Below are positions 39,618 to 53,400 of a DNA stretch of 64,000 nt, piece after piece; positions within the stretch are counted from its first letter, which is position 1, and every line of letters begins with the position of its first letter. The notes beneath the pieces are model-generated. The model made no database searches. It saw nothing but the letters and a program-made list of their open reading frames with translations, and had not been told where the DNA came from. Source of the stretch: Larimichthys crocea (taxonomy: Eukaryota; Chordata; Actinopteri; Sciaenidae); contig NC_040016.1 in assembly GCF_000972845.2 (NCBI RefSeq), forward strand, positions 805,798 to 869,797. The letters are read 5' to 3'. The translations under genes and the position numbers were made by a program.

Positions 39618-39651
<34 letters not shown>

Positions 39652-42600
39652 ATATATATATATATAATATAATATTGCTTAATGCAGCACTTCATTTCTT
39701 ATTACAGCACTGCACTCGTCCAAATGGCAGAAAATGTTCCCATTCTATCAGCGCCTGTGGAAGATATCCTGGTGTGTTGTGTTATGCACTATGTTGTGCT
39801 AATGGATGTTGCAGGGCCAAGCAATGAGACCAACAGACTAATGAAAACATGGAGGGAGATCAGTGTGTGCTCTCTGCAGTACACAGAAAAACAGACAGAA
39901 GAGCCAAAAATAGAAAGGATTTGTTCAGGAGGACGAGGAGAAAGTTCTGTTTCATCATTAATGTGGATTATATTTATATTCTATTAGTCCCTGAGGAAAG
40001 GTTTATGAAATATGTTTATTCACTTTCTTGCTGAAAAGGTAGGTGAAAAGACGTATGCCTCTTTCATACCTGTACACTAAGCATCTGCTGGTTGCCTGAC
40101 AAACTCAGTGATGACAAGACCCCAAGGAGCCACTGCACCCGGTCAAGGAAAAGCCACATAACCCCTCTGTGTCGTTTGGAGGAGCAGGCTAGCTGTTTCC
40201 ATCTGTTTACACTCTTTGTGCTAAGCTAAGCTATCTGGCTGCTTGCCCCAGTGACATATTTAACAGTGTGGCACCGATCTTCTCATCTAATCCTCAACAA
40301 GAAAGTGCATTTCCCAGGATTTCTATTCCTCCTTTAACTTGTGAATTTCTAAGAAATTACTTATCATGCTTGTCTGAGTGATTAATCAAAATATCAGGTG
40401 GCTACTAGTCAAGACCTTTGATTAAACAATATTTGGCCATTTTCATATTTGCTTCTTTTTCTGCAGCCTGTAAAAAGTGGTATGGTTCATTCAGTGTCTC
40501 GTGTGCGAGCAACACCACAGAGAAAACACAACATCACATAGGTGGGAAAGGGCTGCAGGTCAAAAAAAGCCACGTGTGGTTAAAACATGCACCACATTGA
40601 CCTCACCCACAGAGAGAGAGAGAGGGGGGTGGGGATGGTGGTAGGGTGGGGGTGGGTGAAGTGGAGGAAAGGCCAGGTGAGGCACTGACTACTGGTGGAC
40701 ACAAGATGACACCAGGTGAGTTAACAGGCAAAAAAAAAAGAGAAGAGAGTGGCAAACACAGTTCCTCTACCTGAGCACCTCGGAGAGCGAGGAGTCGCTG
40801 TCATCCGACCTGGAGGCAGAAGAGGAGCAGGAGAAGGGGAGGGTGGGGTGGGAAGAGGAAAGGGTTAACCACGCTAAGGAAAGACAGAAGGGTTACTGGC
40901 AAAAGGGTTAAAGGGAGGAGTGACTCGAGGAAGGGTTTTAGATATACAGCAGTGAAACAAACAGGCAGGAAAGCTCAGTCAAAGAATAAAGTTTGTTCAC
41001 TGATTAGGAGGTCGTTTGCCATGAAATAATCTTTTCAAAGATAACCACTGAACAAGCTGTACTCTTTGACCACTGTCTGCAGAGGTTTTACCTGGGTAAA
41101 GCATGTTTACTGTAGGTACACCCACACTAAGCAATGGCTGGTTTAGTGGCAACATTAAAGGTTTAAAGAAATAATTCAACATTATTAGAAATACGTTTAT
41201 TATTTTCTTTCTTAGAGTTACATGAGAAAACTCAAAGCACTCATGCTTCTGTGTATACAATCTACAGCCAGCAGCTGGTTAGCTTAGCATGGATACTGGA
41301 AACAACGAGTTTACCCTTATCTCCAGTCTTTATGCTAAGCTACATTAGCTGGCTGTAGCTTCATATGTAGCGTACACAAATGAGAGTGGTATCAATTTTC
41401 TCATGAAACCCTGCTAAAAAAGTTAATAAACGCACTTCCCAAAATGTCAAACTATCGATTTGAAGAAAGCAGAAAAGAGGTACTGAAAGAAAAACGGGTT
41501 TTTCAAAGAGGAAACACTGATGTCAGGATAGTCATACACAGGTTTTACACAGCTGCACATTACAATTTCTAATTTTTTGTTTCCTTATCCCCCATTGTAT
41601 GACTCTTCTGATGCCAGTGTCCAACTCTCACACTCACTCTACCCAGCCGTATTGTGGGAATTAGTACAGAAAAGAACATAAGGGATTGCAAACAGGGTTA
41701 ACAGAAGGGAAATCCAGAATGGAGGATAAGGTTGTCATTCAAACTCTCACAGGCGAGCCTGCTCAAAGCTGCCGAGGGAAGAAGAAATCCAGACCACACC
41801 AATACAGTACAATACCTCCACAATGGCTCAAAGGGAAAGGCTGGTATGTTCAATAAAATGGTTATTATATTGTAAATATTTTATAGCCTGAGGTTTGTCA
41901 CCATGAGAGCCTGTGCTTTACACTCATGAGCATGAAATAATGAAACAAAGAAGCTCTGGATATGGCTGAGGGGAGCAACAGTGTTAAAAGGTTGCTCAAT
42001 TTCTTGGTATTTACTGCTGGTCACAGTGGCTATTAGCATAGTAATATCTGAATTTTCTTCTCTCTCAAGACAAAATCCTTTTTAAATTCATTGGTTTTGG
42101 AGGGCGCAAATGTTATGTGAAGATTAAAATCTGGGATTCAAAGCCTCCTTATCCAACAGAAGAAAAGAAAACTTTGTTTAAACTGAATTATCCTCATTCA
42201 CTTCATCTTGCAAATCTGTGTCAAACCTTGATCCCATAGTCTCATCTATTCAAAATAGTATTTAAATATGCATCCATACGGTCACAATCACAACAAATCC
42301 TATTACATTTAATAGGTTTTGTGAACTTGGAAAGATGCATTTGAGAACATCACCATTGTTTTTCTTTGCATAGTAGACTGCTTCTCTTTTGACACCCAAT
42401 TACACAGATATTTAATAAATTTGCCTAATTTAGCTTTGAATTTATGCTTGTGATGATGAATTAAGTGTCAGACTTAGGTCAGTGTAAGTAATCTTATGAC
42501 AAAGAAACCAAACAAAATAAAAAATGATGCTTTAAAATATGAATGTCTGGGAAAAGAAAACCCACTCCTCATTTAAAACAAAAGTGCAAATCATGAAATG

Positions 42601-44353
42601 ATGTTAATACCTTCCATCAAATTGTAAATTGTGAAAATGCAAATGCTCCCTGCAACAAAAGATAAAAGGAACATCCCTGCACTGTTTCATCCTCCTGCAT
42701 CATGCTCTATAGGTCGGTTTCTTTATCCTGTGGGGACTATATGTGAAACACTGAACATAAATACCCTCCTACACTGTCACCTCGAGTCAATTCAAAATGG
42801 CCACCATTGACAACAGCTGCATAGAAAGTTGACAAGAGCCAATTCATTTACCTACCCTTGCTCCAGATAATGAGGACCCACAGGCTCTAGCACACACACA
42901 AATATTCACACATGGAGCGCACAAACACAACACAAACAACTTATTTCACACAGCCGCCTCGCTAACAATTAGGGAGGGGTCAATAAAGCTGAGAAATGTT
43001 CCGGATTAATAAAGATTACAGAATATAAACAACTTTACAGCAGAGCCAAACGCTGACTGAAATTAACTGCTGACATTTGTCAAAGTGGAAAGCTGGAATT
43101 GATTGTGAGCAGGAAGGGGAAATGCCGTTCCAGTCTCGGCACCTTCACAGCTGACATTAACATGAATCTGGTATTCACGCTGTGTTTCCATCCGATGTAG
43201 CTGGACTACATACTTACACGTCAACATGTATACATTCTTTTACCTTCATTTATGCAAATAGGATGAAAAAACAACATCAGAAAGGGCCAATTTAACACAA
43301 CAACAAACTACAGCCTCAAAAATTACCATAAATTTCAATTCAATTCTCTCTGACACGCTGTCAACAAACCTGAATATTATGAGATAAGATTTATTGCAGG
43401 GCTGTTTTTGATTGGATTAGATCAGATTAAACAAACTGATTTCTCTTTCTCTGCCCCAAATGCAGATTATATGCATCAGTGTCATGCACAACACCTTATC
43501 TGAAAACAAACATATGATACCACACTTTTCACCTCCATCCCAAACCACAGGTGCCATGACAGTTTGCTTCTAAACAAGATGCTGTTATCTAAGCATAGCT
43601 CCGATATATGGATTGGAAACACACTGCAATTACACCTTGGTGTTTGTGTGGATAAATGCAGCTGAATGATCAGATCTTCAATACCTCTTGAGTACTTTTA
43701 ACACTTGGATCCTGGGAATGTGCACCATCTGTCTTTTTGTGTCAGAGTAGGATTCATCTGCAGATAAACAGCAAGAATAGCTCATTCTTAAGAGGCGCGT
43801 CTACACAGAGGACAAAGGCACTTTCCTCTCAAAAGGCCTGACCTTCAATCTATCGACAGGGTCAGTGAATACCTTAAACTATAGAAGGGAGGAAAAAAAG
43901 GTAAAAAAAAAAAAGGGATGGCCCATTCAGTCAAAGTGAGACTGAATTGATCAGATGAGAATGTGGAGACAAAAGGGCAAAAGCAGTTTGTGTAATGTGT
44001 ACGTGCAAGAGTGTACTCACTTGTCCAGAGCAGAACCTTGGGCTTGGTTGCTGGTGAGCCTTGAGAAGACATTGCGGTCATTCCTGGTTCTCAGAGGAGG
44101 GGACGAGGGGGGAGTATAGCCATCAGTGGGCCTGATAAGCAGGCGGTAGGGTAAAGAAGATTTAAGGTAGGGGAGGACAAGAAGAGTTAAGAGGGAAGGA
44201 GACAGAAAATTACATTACACAGTCAAAGAATGTGATTGATCTGCCCAGATAATAAATTTGAGTTTTCGAGTGCATGTACCTGTACGAACGGTCATAAGAT
44301 TTCCTCCTTGTTATAGGGGAGGTGTCATAACCCCGAGACTGCCTGGGACTGAC

Positions 44354-44408
<55 letters not shown>

Positions 44409-47400
44409 AAGGCAAACTAAGTAAGTCTTTAAGGGAGTGCACAGAAGGATGATACACATCTATGTAAACTGTTGGGAATCTATAAGCAACGATTTAACAA
44501 CATTTCTAGCAGGCTAAAACAATTGGCAGGCTAAAATCACACACAAACAGGCTTCCCATCCCAGAGGACTGATGCAAATTTCATTGATTTCTTCTTTTCC
44601 CTCCCTGAAGCAGCTTTCTAAACCAAAAAATGTCAGGGCTCTGGCAGGTTTCCAGACATTGTTAGTTTGAAAGTGTGCAGTCAGAAATAGACTTGACAAC
44701 TTGTTTCTGTTATTTGGAAATAAAATACAAAGAGAATTACTTGTGTCTTGTTAATGTACTTGTGACATTCCGTGCATGGTTATGCAATTATCCTCATGCA
44801 ACCTCATCTATCCTGCTTGTTTGTTTATCTCAGACATGTTAGCTGTTCAGATAGTCGCAAATTTTCCAGTTCAACCCATGTCATCGGAATACGAGTGCAC
44901 TTCAGGGAACAACATGAGGATTCGAGATGAGGCTCTCTAATTGAAGAATATAACCCTGCTACCACCACAGTGTCCAAAACAGTGATTCAGAAGCAGGGCT
45001 ACTTGTACCTCAGAGGGTACATCTGATGTTGCCAGATGGTACTTGGAAAGATTTGTAGAGTAGCTCATTTGACAAAATAGAAGCTGGGATTGGATTAAAG
45101 AGAATATGTATGCATATACCGAGTTAGCTATAATACCTGGACACTACGTGTTGCTCAGGTAGTTAGAAGTCTGAACAGTTAGTTAATAAAAATAATGGAT
45201 ACACAGTTGATTTTGAGATTGCTAAATGCAACACATACATGGTTAATGATCAGCTAAAATGATAGATACATGGTTGACAGCTGGTTAAACTTAAGGGATA
45301 AATGGTTGATAGCTAACTAAGTGATGGATAAATGGTTGTTTCAATCTACACTTCATGTAAAGTATAGATTAAGTATAGGTTGTTGAGAAAGGTTGGGAAC
45401 TGCAGTAGACGGGGTAATTCTTAAGTATCAGAAACAGTGCCATATATTACTTGTGAGGTCATAATTCATGGTATAAAATACAAAATCTAAGCTCATTCCC
45501 TTTTCCTGGTAACACGTAAAGGATATGCTGTGCCCTAGCTTCATCTCAGTGATTATTATCATTCACTTACAAGGTGTGTCCCCTGACAGGTAGGCTGATG
45601 GTGCGGGATGACCGGTCCCTGTGGTAGGAGTCTCGTAGGGCCAGGCTGAACCCCAGACTTGCTGACGCCAGGCTCAGGCCATCCTCCTGGATGTCCGTTA
45701 GAGAAGCCAGAGATTTGGTGATGTGCTGCTGCTTGCTGCCTGATGAGGGGTCCAGGATGGGACCCAGATACTCTGCCGACACCGCCTTCATCTGAGCTGA
45801 CAGACGGGGCTCCATCTGGGCGAAAAAAGTGCGCACCATTTGTGTTACAGAGGGCCATTGAGACCATTAAAATGAGAAAGAAGTACAACAGTGGGATAGA
45901 AGATAAAGACTGATTTTAAATAAGGCACAAAAGAAAATGAACATACATCCTGAAAACATCATTCAGGGGGGAAAATGTGAAAACATACTACGAACAAAAC
46001 GAAATAGTCAAAAACAAAGTAAAACAAAGGCGGGACAGAGAAGAACAATAACTAAACACATAATAAATGATAGGAAAACACAGCAGTAACAAGAGGATAT
46101 GAGTGAATGGTGTCAAATCGGAGCTCCTCCTAAGAATATCATACCAAGCTTAAAGAAGCAAAAGATTTTTTAAGTGTTTGCTTTTACTGCCACCTTATGG
46201 TTCAAACAAGAATGACAGCTATGGCAGACAAACTGTGTTGACAAAATGTGAAAATTAGAGCAAAGGTATAAACACGAACACTACACCAAAAACATTGGTG
46301 TCATCCGACAATATCGTGATTCATAAAGGTCTGACTGGCTCGGATAACTGCAAGGTGCAGCACGATGATGACACTAACAAAAACGTGGAAGTAATATCTG
46401 GACAGCGGACATCTTTGTTGTGTAAAGAGGAAGAATGTGGATTTAAAGCTACTGTTTGAAATGAAGCTAAATAACAACTATGCACTTGAACTACACAAAT
46501 CAGCTTTACCTTCATCTTGAAATCGTCTTGGCTGTTGGATTCTTTCATTTGAGATACACTGCAGAAAAAAAGACGAGAGTTATCATTAACCACATTATTA
46601 TATTTTTTAAGTCAGAATTGTACAGAACGAACATGATGTTTTTTGTAGAATAGGAGTTTAGCAGGTAGTGGCAAAAGATTTAAAAAGAGGCTCAGGTGAG
46701 AGGAGGATGTTGTGTGATGTTGTGTATCGAAGATGTTGCGTGGGCCAGCAGACTTGCAGTCTCACCTGCTGTCAGAGGCTTGGCTGAACTCAGACGGCTC
46801 CTCGTCTGTACTGGCATAACCATTTTCTGGAAATACACAAAGTATGCAACTTGTCAGCCCTCATCACACCGTACAAACACCGCCACTCAGTATGTAGCAC
46901 ATTTTCCAATCTAATATCTTTCACTGCAGTTTCAGTTTTAATATATTCTCTGAAGCTGATTAAAGCTCATCATTTTCTGTGTTTTTTACTCAGATATTAT
47001 GTTACGAACAGATGATTTAGAGAGACAAACTAATATAAAACTTAACTTTATTACTTACTTCTTTTTTTTTTGTTGGATGGTTAAGCAAGATAATAACAGT
47101 CTTTTATACTTTCCTGCATAAGATTTCATCACACCTCAAAGCTAGCATGTTAATATTACACTACCTGAAAGAGAAAGGTAACAAAGAAAGAAAAAAAAGA
47201 CAGTGCAGGAAAGTTGCACTATATTGCATAAAGTCTTACACACTGTCACACAAACTAAAACCACCACTCACCCTGCTGTACGTTATGGATGAGAGCCTGA
47301 AGTTCAGGGATGTATTCTGCCTTTTCTCGCAGGGCATCCAAGATTATGTGATTGTGGGATGAGCCAATCACATCAGTCTGTCTCAGCTGACCCTCCAGCA

Positions 47401-50400
47401 GTCTGACCTGAGCCTCCTTCTGAGCCACTTGTAAACTCTGCAGAGGTCAAAGAAGATAATGCACACACACACAAACACTAAAGGTTTAGATTTGCTATTA
47501 ATTGCATGACATAAAACATAAGAAATAAGTCCATAAAGTTAATATAGTGCTTTAGTTTTCATAAAGGTGTTTATTGGTTGTTTGTATCGAGAAATACACC
47601 CCTGACATTGACATGCAGTACAAAGAAACACCACAAGATGACACTGCAGCTGCACCTCACTCACTTCTAGCACTGAGTTAATGTCACTGCAACATCAATC
47701 AATACCATGAATACATTTTTGCCTGTAGCACAATATGATGCCATAAATTATTTGGATTTACTGTACTCACTTGTTTCTTCTCTTCAACTTTTTATGTTAA
47801 AGCTACATATTTTATCGACATTTTGTGTGAGCAAATTACTTATTCTAGGTTTTACACAGAGTGCAAATTTATGTTTCTAAGCTTGTAAAACACACCCATG
47901 GACTTCAACTTTAATAGGACGGCCTCTTTGCTAACTCACTTTCTCTATGGAAGCCTTCAAGAAGTGATCCAGCAGGTGGCGAGCTTCAGCCAGTGAGCAG
48001 GAGCTGATCACCACTGAGGTGTCCACCGAGTCCAGCTCATCCTGCAGGAAAACACAATCCTCCGCATTACTAGAGGCCTTCTGTCAGTTCTCACAGCTGG
48101 ACACCAAGCATCAGTGTGTGTGTGTGTGTGTGTTTGTGTGTGTAGGGCTCATACCTTGGTCTCTTCTATCTGTACAATGGTAGCCTGACAGTCAGACAGG
48201 CTGTCGTTGATGTAGTCTATATTGGCGTTCAGCACCTCAATCTCCTCGTTAAGTTCCAGAAGGAGGCGGTCCTCTGCTTCTGGTCCTTCCCCGTCAGCCA
48301 TTAGTACCTCCCTCTTGTGTGAAAGCGACTCTTGCTGGACCGTCAGCTCCTCACGCTTCTGACTCAGCAAAAAACACAAACACGCACACACAGCAAAAAA
48401 AATAAATAAAATCAGTGCCAAACTTACAAGATTATCTCCAATATACAAAAGCTTTTTTTTCATTTTCCTAAATCTTTCTGTCACTTTAACTGTGAGGATT
48501 CAGACATAGCAGAGATCAGAAGAAAAATGTTTATGTGTGATTGTAACAGTCTGCGTCTATGATGAAAGGAGGAAGGAAGAGACAAAGATGTGACTAAGAT
48601 GTAAATTCCAAAACTAGTTCTGCTGCTGAAACCACTTTGCACATGTGTTTTGATTTTTAATCCCCTCTAATACTACTGCTCATCTCACAGTGTATATTGG
48701 CTTTGGTAGATTATATCACAACACACTTTTTCCATGTCCTCTTAAGTGATAAACCAACTATAATCCCTGTAACAATATCTCAAACACCACTATTTCCCAT
48801 CTTAATCTAGAGTAAAACCGTGAAGGCCATTCCTACCTTGATAAGGCGATCCATGTCGGCTTCCACGTTAGAGATTGTCATTCTCTGCATGACAATGTCC
48901 ATAATGCGACGCTCCAGGGCTTGCCACTTCTGACGGGCAGACTTGGAGAAACTGCCAGCTCTGCCTGCCACTCCAGTGCTACCCAGGCCTGCTGGCTTAC
49001 GCTGCAACTTCTTCCTGCTGCTTGAGGAGAGGAGAGGAGAGGAGAGGAGAGGAGAGGAGAGGAGAGGAACATGAATAATGCAAAAGATGCAACAGAAGTC
49101 GGATAGATGAGAAACTAAATTAAACCTGCAGTAACTGAAACAAGAAACAATAAATCAAGTTGTGAACACAACATTAGCCTTTACATCACCTTGTAAGCTT
49201 ATATGGTGAACTGGTGAGCATTACTATTTATTTGGAGTCATGTTTGTTTCCACCTTAGGGAAATATCTTGCTCTTCAGCTGCTAAATGCTCCACTGTGTT
49301 GACCTAGTGTAGCTATAGTCACTATGTGTCTGTCTGTCTGGTTGTGTACAGAAAAGATGAAAATAGCTGCCTGCTGCAACCGAAGCAATATGTGAGCAGT
49401 GAGAGTGAATAAAAAAAAGTAATGTTGTGGCCAGACAGCTAAACAATGAGCGGAAACTTACTGTAAACCTCTGTTAAGTCAAGAGGCAACCCCTTCACAT
49501 TATGAATATATACAGCTGCATGAAAAACAGTGTTAACAGGTGCACATGTAAAGTTGAGTTTATGCTACATTAACCCATCTTACCTAATGACCCTGGTTCC
49601 ATCCATGCTCCCTTCATTCTCTCCCATGTATCCGAACACATTGTTTTTGTTGTTCCACTGTCTCACCAGCCCGCTCACTGTCCTCCCAGTCTCAGGTTCA
49701 GAGCTGCTCGCCGTAGTGCTGGCTGATAACTCTGCTCCAGAGTCCGTAACCGGGGGGATCTGGTTCCAGCGGGCCACTCGCCCGGCCACACGATCTGACA
49801 TGGGCTTGGCCAGGCGCCGCAGGGCGGTCACCTCCTGGGTCTTTCTGCGCAGCACCAGCTCCTGCTGCCGCTTCTGAGACTCCAGTGCTCGAATCTGATA
49901 CTGATGGGACAGGAGGGAGAGAAACAGGCCTTTAATATGTTTGTTATTCAAGTCATCTTCATCTGTTCCTGAGCCTTTTGCAAAACAGGCTTGCAAAGTG
50001 CTGATCATGGAAGGATTTTAAAACTAAGGATGAAAACCTAAATAACAGGATTATGAATGAGGCCCACAGCATGTCTAAACGTGTCCATGCTCATTAATAA
50101 GCCTTCTCCTCGAGGGAAAACAAATAAAATGGATATGAATACACGCAGAGTATTCACTAATCTTCAAAACATAAAAGCCATACCAAAAATTACAATATTT
50201 ACATGATACATAAATCAGGTTTTTAATACAAATACAAATTACTTTATTAATGTCAGGTGGAGAAAGAGATGGAGAAACTGACTATGTTTTTGCACACACT
50301 CTCCAGTGCGAATCATTCTTTAAATACAGCACTGAATTTAGAATTAAGTTATGTCAACGGCGGTAACAAATATGTAAATGTAGCTGAAGCTTGTCTGACC

Positions 50401-53400
50401 TCTTGTCGTCTCTGCTCCTTCTTGAGCTGAGCGATCTCACGGTTCCTCTTTGCCTCCACCATTCTCCTCCTCTGCTGCTCCTCCTTCATCTGCTTCATCA
50501 GTGTAACCTGTGAAGAGCAGAGAGGTCAGGCTTTCTAAACTGCACAAATATTCCTGCTCAAACTATTTTATTCATCCGTGCTCCTTACCTTGGCTTTCTT
50601 CATCTCGTTGACCTCTAACTGCAGTTTCTTCAGCTCCCGTTCGTACCTGCCCTGGTTTTTTAGGAGACGTGCATGCTCTTTTTGTGCCGCTTGCAGCTTC
50701 AGCAGGTCTCGGTTCATCTCCTTGAGACGTTTCTCATACTCCTGCTTGATTCGGTTGGCCTTCTCTTCTGTATAGTTCTCCATGGACACTGTGCAGCCAT
50801 GTAATAATGTTAATTACCTGTGGAAACTACCTTTCATGACACTTTTACTTTTCTACTGATCCACCTACTTCTGGGTTTCAACCACCCAACCACATGCGTT
50901 AACTACAAATCCCATGATGCATCAACTCACTGAGGTTCTGCAGTACGCGATCTCTCTCCAGCTGAGTGTCTCGGATCTTGTTTTGCAGGAGAATGAGCTT
51001 CTCTTCGTACTGAAGCTTCAGCATCAGCAGCCTCCGCTGGCTGTTCTCCAGTTCGTCTATCAGCTTCTGTTTGATCTCGATCTCGCAGGTCAGATCAGCC
51101 AGGTCCGCCTGGAAGTTGGCTGCTCGAATGTCAAAAATAGGATGCCAGATTAAATTCAATTCATAATTTATTGTCTGTTTTTATTCTGATATTCTGACAT
51201 CAAACCACATTATTAGGTACTGTTTGATTCATATTTTACAAACTGCTGTGCAGATTCAAGATTGGGGCGGCAGTAACTCAGTCCATAGGGACTTTGCTTT
51301 AGAACCAGAGGGTGGCCAGTTCAAGTCCGGCATGTACTGGTGGCTGAAGAGGGGTCAATTCATCTTCTGGGCTGAGGTGCCCTTGAGCAAGGTATCAAAC
51401 CTTTCTCACCTTTCTCATCAGAGTCCGAGTCTGAATCCACCAGGCTTTCGTCACTGTCAAACCCGTCCTCCTCCTCCCTGCCCTCCTCCTCGTCCTCTCC
51501 CTCATCTTCATCACAGCCGCTCTCCTCCTGCAGCGGAGACATGATGTCCTGCACACAGAAACACGCAGAGACATCAGACTGTTGTCACTGTCAGTTTGTT
51601 TTTTTTCCGCTTTAAACTCCTATGAATGCTGACACGCATGTAAGCTTACCTCGGTGTAATTGTCGTCTGAATCGATCTCTCCGTTCTGTCCGTTTTCACG
51701 ACTCTGCCCGTTCTCTCCATTCTCGTGAGTGTGCAGCTTCACTCGCTTCTTCAGACCTTTCTCCAACTCTGGACTGCAGGAGGGGGAAAAAAGCACGACT
51801 GTTAAAGACAGGTCCTAGCTGGCACTGACAAAAGACATAAATATCAAAAGTTCTTTCAGAAAGTTATCCTCAAATTCTTTGATTTACTGTTTGTTGATTG
51901 TCTATCTGGTTAAAACTACAGTAGTGTGAGCATTTTTTTGTCCATTAACATTGATTGTAAATGCTCTCTTCCATGTAAGTGAGATGTCACACACTGCTAA
52001 CAACCACCACAAGAGCTTTGGGAGCGCTGCCAAGTGCTCACAGCAAAATCAGACCTCTGAAGTCATTAGCGAAGTCTTCTCGTCTTGCCCTTCTAGCTAT
52101 TTAAATGTTATTCTCACCTTTGCTCCATCTTTTACAACCATCCCATGTCTAAATTCCCATCTATGTCCATCTCCATGCCATTAAATCTCAATTAGCCTGT
52201 TAGGCTGTGTACTCTTCTCTCTCATGACCCACTGGCTGACTGAATTAGGGCTTTTTGTGTCCAGGCCAGCGTTTCTACTCAGCACTGGCTGCATCCCAAT
52301 TCTATTCTGAAGCCGGCCATCCCAAAGCCCTAATCGACTTGTGTTGTGGCTCTTAAGCTAGAGAGAAGCAATGAGTAGGGAAGAGTATATGGGAAATAAT
52401 GTACTCTCTTGGCCTTTAAAACAAGGACTGGTTCATTGACAAGAGCTTAGAGGGAGTAATAAGAAATTAAATGAACATAAAGCTCAGATTTATGGCTAAC
52501 TGACTAACTGTTTTTTTTTTTAAATTATGATGTAAATATGTGGTAACCTCATCCTCCTCTGCCTCCTCTCCTTCTTCTTCAGCCTTTCGATGTCCAGTTT
52601 GGCCCGACGTAACACGTCTGTCATCTCGGCCTCCATGGACATTGGAGAAGGGGAGGAGCCAGGGGGGTGACCTGGGGCAGGGCTGAGACTGGAGGACGGG
52701 AACGTGGGACGTGAGGAAAGTCGGGTCGCCTGCCGTCGCAGCGACTCGTTCATGGCCTCGCTCTCAAGGAGCTTGGTTCTGACAGAGGAAGAAGAGAAAA
52801 CAGAAAAAATTCAGGCCGGCTGCTGTCAGACTGTACAACACCTGCACCACCTGATTGTTGTCGTCTCCTGTTCATGTTCATTGCAATATTTGTTTTCTAG
52901 TTTATTCCATTTTATTTTCATTTATACCTTGCAGTTCTTATTTATATCGTGGTCAATTACTTTTGTAATGCTATTTATCTGGTCACTTGCTTTTGTAATG
53001 CTATTTATATTATGGTCACTTACTTTTGTAATGCTATTTATATTATGGTCACTTCTTTGCAAGATTACTTACACTATGGTCACTTTACACTACAATACTC
53101 TTTATATATTATGCCACACTTATCTTCAGTACTGTACAGTCCTGTTTTTGAAGATTGATTACTTTTTCATGGTCATTGTGTAGTTTAGATATTTTTGTCT
53201 GTTTAATTTCTCTGTGTTTATTGTGTCTCTTTTTTGTTTTGGCCTCCTCTACTTTTGTTTATATATCTTGCTGCTGTCACAAGTGAATTTCCCTGTGGTG
53301 GGATGAATATATCTAATCTAATAAAAAGCTAATTAAAGCCACTGATTGTAATTTTTTAAAGAAGAAATAACAAATGAAAAGTTAAATTCATAAGAAGCTT

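Larger units (their letters stand above)
38048..40770 (-). other. kif21b intron 27, 2.7 kb
   Basis: It holds CA repeats (38455-38494), a TA repeat (39621-39675), a copy of repeat A (40180-40340) and a G-rich tract at 40625-40665. No exon was recognised inside. Confidence 0.6.

Noticed and set aside
49591..49597. Donor AGG|GTCATT for exon 17
   Set aside because: Weaker than AG|GTAAGA seven bases downstream and out of frame with exon 18.
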